A DNA stretch of 64,000 nt from contig NC_083601.1 of the NCBI RefSeq assembly GCF_029168945.1, positions 19,310,160 to 19,374,159 of the forward strand. The letters run 5' to 3'. The position numbers and the translations under genes were made by a program. Shown here one piece after another: positions 56,501 to 64,000 of the stretch; the first letter of the stretch is position 1, and each line of letters opens with the position of its first letter. The notes under the pieces were generated by a model, which had not been told where the DNA came from, searched no databases, and was given only the letters and a program-made list of their open reading frames with translations. This DNA comes from Cannabis sativa (Eukaryota > Streptophyta > Magnoliopsida > Rosales > Cannabaceae).

Positions 56501-56788
56501 TTTGATGCTAAAAGTGATGTTGGAGTGTTTATTGGATATTCCTTAAACAGTAGAGCTTATCGTGTTTATAACATGAGAACTCAAACTGTTTTGGAATCAG
56601 CTAATGTGGTTGTTGATGATTTTAGAGATTTTTCAGAGTTTTCCACAGAAGCCAAGATAGATAGTCTCATGGATACTCCTCCAGAAGTTGTAACAGCAGA
56701 TCCCGATGCGGCAGAACCCATTGCGATCTTGCAAATGACGAATCCGTCGCTGCAACTGAAACTGGAGAACCAGAACCGTCTATCTTGA
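53600..56788 (+). CDS. Copia gag-protease-integrase polyprotein (5' part, ends at frameshift)
   Basis: The frame starts at ATG 53600 (MSFFAEGSS), the first ATG in this frame after the primer-binding site. Domains in order: UBN2-type gag (YWKVRM through EELMGSLRTFE), zinc knuckle CRECEGFGHIQAEC (from residue 291), a coiled-coil-like Lys/Glu segment, second zinc knuckle CHFCGRKGHIRPKC (from residue 533), aspartic protease DSGCSRHMTG (Asp597), pre-integrase LWHAKLGHINFKNL, and integrase with Asp785, Asp851 and Glu887 (D-D-35-E spacing intact). The frame is lost between about 56700 and 56785, after integrase, and stops at TGA 56786-56788; the next frame resumes as EPEPSILTHPN. In intact relatives gag and pol are one ORF. 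Confidence 0.93.
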   Translation: MSFFAEGSSISRPPLLNDSNYPYWKVRMRVFIKSQDEKAWRMVLSGWSPPVETDSSGNTTIKSELEWSIEDDKLSAYNSKALHAIFNGVGEGYIKLISSCVSAKEAWEILQTQFEGTSDVKRSRFIMLQTKFDELRMSDNETLTEFYEKLSDIANEYFALGEKLDDSVLVRKIVRVLPERFDTKLLAMEEAKDFSTMKVEELMGSLRTFELNQQIKQKDKPKSIADKGKSIALKVADNENSDSECDDEIALLTKNFQKYMKKMGNKKNISKGSKGNTFIKPSVSNKKGIQCRECEGFGHIQAECANTLKKNKKSFNVTWSDDETESDEDIAENVALTSVMTNVLCDSQVKAKLVCLNNTTKQEESDSDESEICEESLAESYKVMYEKWIQVASENRELNKLNKKLSHQIEMCNLKIKEYETSFCDKDEKISLLKKELENFKKNVQMLNPGSSIFEKAQNAGQRGFAGLGSNGMESSGVTKFVKSSVPTNHLEATNSAVTVSQPVAARTASDAAKSPGFSKRVRSQVKRFVPICHFCGRKGHIRPKCFTLNNLFKTNYFDNLKKSQKKHKGLKQIWVKKKCLAGFSDKTAASQMWYFDSGCSRHMTGDKDFLTNIRPMQCGEVTFGNGLSGKVVGMGTLNFEGLPRLKNVMLVEGLRANLLSISQICDQGFTVSFDSDHCYVLNDVNECILQGFRSNDNCYTLTPVFTCHSAINNTTDLWHAKLGHINFKNLKKLSNAGIVRGLPKLGKESEGKCEPCQLGKQLKITHKPVSDINTSKVLELLHMDLMGPIQVESLNGKRYIFVCVDDFSRFTWVDFLREKSDTFEAFKTLCLRLRVEKGCNIGKIVRIRSDHGKEFENSVYDDFCKSTGITHEFSAPKTPQQNGVVERKNRTLQEMARVMLNSKKLTKRLWAEAINTACYIINRVFIRPGTSKTSYEIWKGKRPNVSHFHVFGCVCYVYRDREHIGKFDAKSDVGVFIGYSLNSRAYRVYNMRTQTVLESANVVVDDFRDFSEFSTEAKIDSLMDTPPEVVTADPDAAEPIAILQMTNPSLQLKLENQNRLS

Positions 56789-58203
56789 CTCATCCAAACA
56801 TCATCACTGACTCTATTCAGAAAGAACCAAGCACCAGAGTCAAACTGAATCATCCAAAAGATCTCATCCTTGGAAATCCTGAAGAAAGCATGGTAACTCG
56901 CAGAAGGTATATTAATTTAATCAGCTTTCTTTGCTTTGTTTCTCAATATGAACCGAAAAATGTGAAGGAAGCCATGACCTTTGAGGAATGGCTCAATGCA
57001 ATGCAAGAGGAACTCAACCAATTTGTTCGCAACAAGGTATGGATTTTGGTCCGAAGACCAAAAGGTATAAATGTTATTGGAACAAAGTGGTTGTTTAAAA
57101 ATAAAAGTGATGAGTTCGGTACAATTGTGAGAAACAAGGCTCGTTTGGTGGCACAAGGGTACACACAGGTAGAAGGTATTGATTTTGATGAAACTTTTGC
57201 TCCTGTTGCAAGATTAGAATCAATTCGTTTACTTTTGTGTATTGCTTGTATTCTGAATATTAAATTGTTTCAAATGGATGTGAAATCTGCCTTCCTAAAT
57301 GGTATTTTGAATGAGGAAGTTTATGTTGAGCAACCAAAAGGATTCGAAGATCCTCAATTTCCAGACCATGTATACAAACTTGAAAAAGCTTTGTATGGTC
57401 TGAAACAAGCTCCTCGAGCTTGGTATGAAAGGTTGACACAATTTTTACTTTCTCATGGCTATCACAGAGGTAGTGTGGATAAAACTCTTTTCATCAAACA
57501 TATAAAATCTGATTTTATCATTGCTCAAATTTATGTTGATGATATAGTGTTTGGTTCTACATCTAACCATGAAGTGCAGGTATTTGTTGATCAAATGAAA
57601 AGTGAATTTGAAATGAGCATGGTTGGTGAGCTTAATTTCTTTCTGGGTCTTCAAGTGAGACAAATGGAAGGAGGTACATTTGTATCTCAAAGCAAGTATG
57701 CTAAGAACCTTGTCAAGAAATTTGGCCTTGAATCGGCTAAGCAGGTAAGTACTCCTATGAGCACCACACTGAAATTATCAAAAGATGAGAATGGAGTAAA
57801 GGTAGACACTACACTCTATCGTAGCATGATTGGAAGTCTTTTGTATTTAACTGCTAGTCGTCCTGATATCTGTTACAGTGTGGGAGTGTGTGCTAGATAT
57901 CAAAGTAATCCTATGGAATCTCATGTATCAGCTGTAAAAAGGATTATTAGATATGTTAATAGCACTCCTGATTATGGAATTTGGTACTCGAAAGATACCA
58001 ATTCAAATCTTGCTTGCTTTAGTGATGCAGATTGGGCAGGAAATGCTGATGATCGAAAGAGCACAAGTGGAGGGTGTTTCTTTCTTGGGAATAATCTAGT
58101 ATCTTGGCATAGCAAGAAACAGAATTCCATCTCCTTATCCACTGCCGAAGCTGAGTACATCGGCTATTTGGCAGCGGTTGTTGTACGCAACTATTGTGGT
58201 TGA
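56785..58203 (+). CDS. Copia reverse transcriptase segment of pol
   Basis: This shifted frame continues pol. It contains KWLFKNKSDEFGTIVRNKAR, LVAQGYTQVEGIDFDETFAP, FQMDVKSAFLNG, YGLKQAPRAWYERL and the catalytic YVDD (57532-57543), then the start of RNase H (FSDADWAGNADDRKSTSGG, LSTAEAEYIG). It has no start codon of its own; it would be made only if the frameshift near 56700-56785 were absent. The frame is lost again near 58170 and ends at 58203. Confidence 0.9.
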   Translation: MTHPNIITDSIQKEPSTRVKLNHPKDLILGNPEESMVTRRRYINLISFLCFVSQYEPKNVKEAMTFEEWLNAMQEELNQFVRNKVWILVRRPKGINVIGTKWLFKNKSDEFGTIVRNKARLVAQGYTQVEGIDFDETFAPVARLESIRLLLCIACILNIKLFQMDVKSAFLNGILNEEVYVEQPKGFEDPQFPDHVYKLEKALYGLKQAPRAWYERLTQFLLSHGYHRGSVDKTLFIKHIKSDFIIAQIYVDDIVFGSTSNHEVQVFVDQMKSEFEMSMVGELNFFLGLQVRQMEGGTFVSQSKYAKNLVKKFGLESAKQVSTPMSTTLKLSKDENGVKVDTTLYRSMIGSLLYLTASRPDICYSVGVCARYQSNPMESHVSAVKRIIRYVNSTPDYGIWYSKDTNSNLACFSDADWAGNADDRKSTSGGCFFLGNNLVSWHSKKQNSISLSTAEAEYIGYLAAVVVRNYCG

Positions 58204-58478
58204 AACAAATGTTGATTGATTATGGGTTTGAATTGGGTGTTTTGACTATTTTTTGTGACAATACTAGTGCCATAAATATTTCCAAAAATCCTGTTCAACA
58301 TTCTAGAACAAAGCACATTGATATAAGACACCACTTTATCAGGGAACTTGTTGAAAATAAATCTTTGCAATTAGAGTATGTTGATACTGAAAAACAATTA
58401 TCTGATATTTTCACAAAGGCCCTGGATGCAAGTCGCTTTGACTCCCTCAGAAAGTCGTTGGGAGTTTGCATTGTTTAA
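58194..58478 (+). CDS. Copia RNase H C-terminal segment of pol
   Basis: A second frame change near 58170 moves pol to this frame, which reads TQLLWLKQ, FCDNTSAINISKNPVQHSRT, KHIDIRHHFIREL and the usual end LSDIFTKALDASRFDSLRK. It stops at 58476-58478. It is the end of the polyprotein, not a separate gene. Confidence 0.9.
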   Translation: MWLKQMLIDYGFELGVLTIFCDNTSAINISKNPVQHSRTKHIDIRHHFIRELVENKSLQLEYVDTEKQLSDIFTKALDASRFDSLRKSLGVCIV

Positions 58479-60103
58479 TTGTATCTGTTCATAATTCTTG
58501 TACAATAGTGTTATGTGATTCATCTCTAGCTCTTAATCTTCTATCATTGTATTTTGACAAATCATGTTTATGCTTTTGGATTATAATTAGTTAGGATCTC
58601 AGTCTGATCATATTTTGTGATGTTGTGCTAAAAGGTTCATGTTACTCTTTATGTGTGTCTAGGATTAAATAATGTTCTTATACAGAGTTGAGCAATTTTT
58701 GTTTCAGTCTTGTCAGGCCCCTTGCTGGAATAGAGCTACCCATACTGAGGTGTGAAAGCCATCTGATGAGTAAGCTGGAACATTGTAATTAGCAACTATG
58801 ATGAGGATGCACTACCATAGAAAAGGGCTACCTTCAGTATGGTGTGAAAGCATCCAGTTGCGGGATCAAATTGAAAAAGGCGAAAATGAAAAATCTTGCC
58901 AAGGACAATGATCCTATTTTCACTGCACACACTTATGTCTGACAAGTGTGTTCAATTCTGTAAGTCTCCTCTATTAAAATTAAATTGATAATCCTGGTAC
59001 ACAATTTTCAGTAACATGCATATCTTTTTCCTTAACATCAATTAGTATGATTATTTCATGAGATACTAATTAGTTATTTTCCTTAAAAGCATAACATGTA
59101 TTTTATTTTGTCAATTGTCAATGATATTTGATTTCTTTGCTTGATTCGAATCACATATATTTATTGTACACATTGTATTTTATTTTCGGTTTTAATTTAA
59201 AAAAAAATAATAAAAAAAAAAATAAAAAAAGAGAGGGAGGCGTGTGACTTGCTTCATGGGTCAAGAAAATCTTGTGCATAAATGGTAAGTATCAACATTC
59301 ATTCTTCTTTGATTTATTTTTGATATGTTTCCATTTAAAGATTGATCTTTTATATGTAATGTGTCTTTAATCTTGAAAGATTGACTTATTTTTGGAAATA
59401 TTGTTGGTAATTCTAGTTTCCTTTTATTTTTTTAAAAAAAAAGGGGAAAGAAGTTGCAAGGAGTGGGCAGTTTCCTTTTGTAATCGTGGGCTGGTGGTTT
59501 CTCAAATATGTTGAAATTGGTTTCCTTTTTGCTAAACTCTCCCATGTTTATTTCAACCAATTTTTGTCATTCACTCTCACCACCTACCCGATTCTATTTC
59601 TTTGTCTCTCTTGCTTGTTTGCTGTTCATTGTCTCTTTCAGATCAAAATAGTGAGAACAAAGAACCTAGGGCATCCCAAAAAGGAAAATGGTGGAATCTA
59701 AACAAGCCCCCTCAAATGCTCTTCTTGCTGCTTCAATCGTCTTGCTGCCATGGAGGAGGTTCAGCAAGAGTTGTTCAAGCAGTTGTCCTCATTGATCAAG
59801 CTTTATGGGGCATAAGTTTTCTTTCTTTTTGTTTTTGTTGGACATATCTCTATATTTTCATTTCTTTTTGTCTTTGGCCCTTATAGATAAACAAAAAGGG
59901 GGAGTAATTGTATACTCAACTGTCTAGGGGGAGTTGAGGTTTGTGTTTGTGTTTGTGTTCATCCTTGGTCAAAGTTAGTTTTTTATTTTGGTTTATTGTT
60001 GTGCTTCTCAGGGGGAGTTTTTATGTTTCTTTTGCTAACTTTGTTTTGTAGGTGTTTGTTAATTAATAATATTTTGATTATCTAAAGTGCCAAAGGGGGA
60101 GAT
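58479..60103 (+). other. Copia 3' non-coding region (site of env-like ORF in some relatives)
   Basis: About 1.6 kb separates pol from the 3' LTR. Several GGGGGAG motifs occur (59897-59905, 59928-59932, 60011-60017, 60095-60100), the last directly before TGTTAGGTCC as the functional polypurine tract. Related SIRE elements can carry an env-like ORF here; only short fragments (59486-59701, 59602-59886) are open, with no recognisable motif. Confidence 0.75.
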
Positions 60104-61533
60104 TGTTAGGTCCTTTTTTGGCAATTTAGTTGTCAAAATATTTTTTAATTAATGTGCATTTTATTGAGCATTCAATTTGTTTTTATCAACTCTAGACCCT
60201 TTTTCCAGGGGGAGTTGTGGTTGGTTAGTACCTGTGAACTATTTGGTTTAAAAGTTAGCATGTTTCTTTAGTTATTGTTGGTTTTCGATTGTGTTACTCA
60301 GGGGGAGTAGTTATTTGTTATGGCTAACTTTAACTTGCAGGTACTTTGTGTTAAAAATTATTTTGTTCATCTAAAGTGCCAAATGGGGAGATTGTAAAGT
60401 CCTTTTTTGGCAAGTTAGTTGACAAAATAATTTTTCCATTTATGGTAAGATTGGTGTGCATTCATATTCGATTTCTTACCTTATAAATTCGGATTGTAGT
60501 TGCCCTTTTCCTTGTTTGGAAAGTTGCACTTTCAGCTGAACTTTCTTTTGTTGAAAACTTCTCAAAAGAGAAGGAATTCTCTTTTGGAAAGTTGTCCTTT
60601 TTAGGGAAACTTTGTTTATTGCCTTTTCCTTATTGATTTCGGTTGTATCTTGATACAATCAGAATATCTAATCTGTTTTTGGCAGGAATCAAGCATTGAA
60701 AGAAGATCGGACCCGATTTTAGTAAGTTTCCTGTTTCTGGGCAGATCTGCTTCGTCAGCATCCGAATCTGATGTAGCAGATCGTGTTTCTTTTGGAAAGT
60801 TTTTGTACAGCTGCTAATTCGAACTTGTGGTTGCCTCTTTGGTTTCTATGATCTATAAATAGAGCCTAGAGAGCAACCATTCGAATTACCTCTTCCATTA
60901 TTCATTTTCTACATTTATCTTTTGAGAGAAGAGAGTCTTTCTTTGTTTTGTGAGAGCCTAGTTGTTCATCTAGGTTCTAGTTGTTCTATTTCTGTTCTTA
61001 CTCTATCCTAGAGGTTGTGAAGAACTACTTGACTGAACAAGAGATTGGTCTTCGGGAGAAGACTTGATAAAGCCTTACTTCGGGAGGAAGTAAGCACTTG
61101 GTCTTCGGGAGAAGACTTGTTGAAGCCTTACTTCGGGAGGAAGTAAGCACTTGGTCTTCGGGAGAAGACTTGTTGAAGCCTTACTTCGGGAGGAAGTAAG
61201 CACTCACACTTCAAAGACGAAGGGAGTTCGGGCTTGAAGGTGTTTCAAGAAGTCAGATTCATAAAGTGGATTACAAAGAATTGCGGCAATTCTTTAGAGG
61301 GAGTCTAAACTTGTTTAAGTCAATTGTCTTTGTAATTTTGATACTTTATTAATTGATTTCATTCTCTGGGTGTGGCCCCGTGGACTAGGAGTGTTCGGGA
61401 GAACACTGATACCACGTATAAATCTCTTGTGTCAAGTTATTTATTTTTCTGCAAATATTTTATATTCTGCCTGTTCAGTTTTGCTGTAGCAGAATTACCT
61501 TCTGCTGCTGCAAACGCTTACAGTTTTTATATT
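60104..61533 (+). repeat. Compound 3' LTR, truncated at its end
   Basis: It starts TGTTAGGTCC right after AAAGGGGGAGAT and is nearly identical to 52072-53500. It includes the internal junction at 60393 (polypurine-like AAATGGGGAGAT, then TGTAAAGTCC), a TATAAATA box at 60854-60861 and three hairpin units at 61047-61205. Similarity stops at 61533 inside CAGTTTTTATATT, so the last 41 bp or so are missing. Confidence 0.88.
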
Positions 61534-63260
61534 GTACAAAATGTGATCACTAGAATACATTGATCTTACTGTTCTAATAAATCATCTTAAGGATGGACCA
61601 ACAAACTCTTGAAAGAGCAAATGGTTCAATAGCATGTTATTTTAGAAATTGTAAGCAATTACTAAATAACATAACTTATTAGAATTTTACCAATGACTTG
61701 TATATTATTAATGATTAGTTATGAATTCTCAATAACCAGTAATCTTAAGGGTTGTTGTGAATCATAATTAATCTAACACTTGAGGTGGAAGTTTGAGAAA
61801 ATATGAATGATCTTTCTCGGAAACTAGGTTCCTAGATTGATCACTCCCACTGATCAAGTCAATTCTTAATTCCACAATTCTAGTGTTGTGAGATGGATAA
61901 CAAAATATGTAACCCTTAAACCTTATAGCTTTTCAAATGAAATATGCTCATTTATGGTTTAGGGCCCAGATCTTTTCTTTGACAATTGTACTCTAACTAT
62001 ATATGAGTATTTATAAAATGTGTACATGTCATCAAGTCAGTTTTCAACCTTATCACAACTCAAAATATGTTTGAGAAACAACTTTGGTTAGAACACGATT
62101 CGATATGTACACCCCATTGTTGAGTATCAATAGACAAAGATTTAGGAAAGATTGGAGTTTTTGCTATGTAGGCTCCACCCCATGTCCAAAAAATACTTAG
62201 TTTCTTAAATCTGTTACACACTATAATTTGGGTGTACCAAGCATATGTATCGGGCAATGAACCCATGCTTTTAAAGAAACTTTGCAAATAGACTGGGAGT
62301 TTATCCATACTCACGAATTTTAATGTAGTATTCTCCATTTTATATTTGATCTCACTATCTTAATATGCAAAATGCACCATTTCTCTACTTAAGATTTAAA
62401 TGTCTTTGAAACATATAAATCTATACTTTTGTAGAAAAAATATTTATGTGAGTAATCGTTAAAAAAGAGATGCAAAATTTGAGTCCATATCTTCAAAATT
62501 AATTGACTTGTATGATTTCTAATATGATAGAATTCTAGTATGCACCGATTTTGACTTGTTGGAATACATATTCTTAATGAAATTCACACAAGTTCTAAAT
62601 AAAGTTAGTAAAATCAAGTGTAATGAAGATCCCCACCATTTACTAACATTTATTCTATTTATGGAGATATGTTCCATAATTTTTGGTGCTATAATGTAGA
62701 AGAATTCTTATTAATAACACATTTCTTATTGTCAGATTGAACTTGCATATCTTTATGAGTGACATCATTTGTAGTAAAGACCTCTAAATGTGTCTAAATC
62801 AAGTTTCAATAGAATCTTGGAACATAAAGGTCTTTGCCAATTTTAAAACAAAGCCACTACTATATTGCTTGTTCCTTAAACTTCTAAATGTGAGAACTTA
62901 TCTTGTCTGTGGATAAGATTTGCTCACAGTTACTGACTTTCTTAGGTTTATTTGTAAACCTTACAAGAAATTATGAATGTGGAATAACAATCTAAAATAA
63001 TCTACTATGTGTTAATAATCACATTAACTATATTAGAATGAATTCATACACAATAAATTAAAATTTATTGGTGATAATAAAGTGTGATTTATTTTTCTTA
63101 ATTATACAGTAAAAACTGTACATTTTAGATTAAGTTATCAGAATAAATTTTTGGAAATTTCTACTGGTATGAAAGAAATTTATGAATAGTGATGTAATAA
63201 AATTACATATATAGTTTTGAGGTTTAAATGAATCATGTTTTTACCAATGAATAAACATGC
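61534..63260. other. AT-rich DNA right of the copia element, not assigned
   Basis: No confident domain is visible. The minus-strand ORF at 62060-62338 has no recognised motif. The sequence does not obviously continue the antisense copia seen left of 52072, so a deletion or rearrangement may have removed one flank. Confidence 0.4.
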
Positions 63261-63264
63261 TTAC

Positions 63265-64000
63265 ATATGAAATCTTATTAAACAAAAATTGCATGCGGGC
63301 TAAATTTTTAATTTAATAAGATTAGATTTAGATGTAGATTATGATAGATTTACACAATTTATGAAAAACTTAAAGTTTAATATTTCTATCTCAATGAAAG
63401 GTATGAAACACTTAATTATTTATAAATGTTTCTAAATTTTATACTTTATTATAAAATTATTAAATTAAATCTACATAATTCCCTGTGGGATAAATTAAGA
63501 GAATTTAATTGAATATATTAATTATGTAAATATAATAAAATCCCTGTAGGGTAAGATTATTATGTTCACATAATTCATGTCCATTATGTGATCTTAATCC
63601 ACTTAATATATATAATTTTATATAATTAAGGATGCTGTGGCTACTCCCTAATTATTTAAAATTATGTGGTTCACTAGACACCAAAGTATAAACTGAAGAT
63701 TAAAATTTTACTAAATCCAAAATTGCCTGTGAGCTAAATTTTAAATTTAATAAAATTAGATGAACTTTATGATAGATTTAATTAAACAATTAGTTTTGGA
63801 AAATGAAGGTTTATTATCTATCTTTAATTAAATTTGTGATAACACTATTAAATTAAATTCCCATAACTCCCTGTGGGGTAAATTAAGAGAACTTAATTTA
63901 ACATATTATCCTAATTAATTATAAAAATATAATAAAATCCCTGTGGGGTAAAATTATTATACCTATATAATTAATTACAAGTTATGGCCATTAAGGTGAA
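63265..64000. repeat. Imperfect tandem duplication, period about 390-430 bp
   Basis: Blocks recur in the same order: GCTAAATTT-TTAAATTTAATAA (about 63298 and 63732), CCCTGTGGG-TAAATTAAGAG (63481 and 63869), and AAAATCCCTGTAGGGTAA against AAAATCCCTGTGGGGTAA (about 63537 and 63936). The second copy runs off the window. It is non-coding and probably the edge of another repeat array or LTR element. Confidence 0.75.

Larger units (their letters stand above)
52072..61533 (+). mobile_element. Near-complete SIRE-like Ty1/copia retrotransposon
   Basis: The order is compound 5' LTR (52072-53541), primer-binding site, gag-protease-integrase-RT-RNase H, a 1.6-kb 3' non-coding region, polypurine tract and compound 3' LTR (60104-61533). 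The two LTRs are nearly identical, so the insertion is young, but pol has two frameshifts. Two zinc knuckles in gag, a long region between pol and the 3' LTR, and repeated AGGGGGAG motifs there fit the SIRE/Maximus lineage. The last 41 bp or so of the 3' LTR are missing (the copies diverge after 61533), so no target duplication can be seen. Confidence 0.92.

Noticed and set aside
59486..59886. Env-like ORF between pol and the 3' LTR
   Set aside because: Frames are short and overlapping, with no signal-plus-transmembrane architecture or recognised motif.
62060..62338. 92-aa minus-strand ORF
   Set aside because: No recognisable domain and surrounded by AT-rich non-coding DNA; could be a diverged retroelement piece but nothing supports it.

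Overview
This is a stretch of nuclear DNA from a flowering plant, almost certainly a eudicot. It is AT-rich, its genes have short GT-AG introns, and it is packed with nested plant transposons of every major class (Ty3/gypsy chromovirus, Ty1/copia, LINE, Cassandra TRIM, hAT, MULE, CACTA-type MITE, Helitron). I cannot name the species from sequence alone.

Only four host genes look intact. (1) 6683-8612, minus strand, seven exons: the 25-kDa subunit of pre-mRNA cleavage factor I (CFIS1-like, 230 aa). (2) 28374-29649, plus strand: a small two-helix membrane protein of the ribosomal-protein-L18ae-like family (142 aa). (3) 30645-32731, minus strand, six exons: a LYAR/UBA1C-type nucleolar zinc-finger protein (312 aa). 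(4) 45033-46763, plus strand, single exon: a proline-rich membrane protein with a C-terminal DUF761-type motif (576 aa). They are not an operon or an evident functional cluster; two of them act in RNA metabolism, probably by chance.

Layout: 1-5.4 kb is a decayed gypsy element fused to a LINE fragment, the latter carrying an intact Cassandra TRIM. 5.4-9.8 kb holds the CFIS1-like gene between MITEs. 10.3-11.3 kb is a truncated copia 3' end. 12.1-15.9 kb has two related SIRE-like solo LTRs, one splitting a MITE. 17-24 kb has two solo LTRs of another family; one is itself hit by two hAT elements and the other sits in an older gypsy LTR. 25.9-27.1 and 33.7-36.5 kb are two related long-TIR MULEs flanking the L18ae-like and LYAR genes. 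36.8-39.8 kb is a Helitron carrying a broken SHAGGY/GSK3-like kinase gene with its introns. 43.7-48.7 kb is the proline-rich gene bracketed by a duplicated upstream region. 48.9-50.3 kb contains long-TIR MITEs. 51-61.5 kb is a nearly complete, young SIRE-like copia retrotransposon inserted in an older antisense copia. 61.5-64 kb is unassigned AT-rich DNA ending in an imperfect tandem repeat.

The most unusual signals are in the SIRE-like LTRs. All copies carry, downstream of the TATA box, a tandem array of short perfect inverted repeats with a constant GGGA(G) loop. Between two LTR families the stem sequence changes but pairing is kept, as expected for a selected RNA structure in the genomic-RNA leader. 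The full-length element also has compound LTRs that contain an internal 3' end and a second polypurine-tract/LTR junction.
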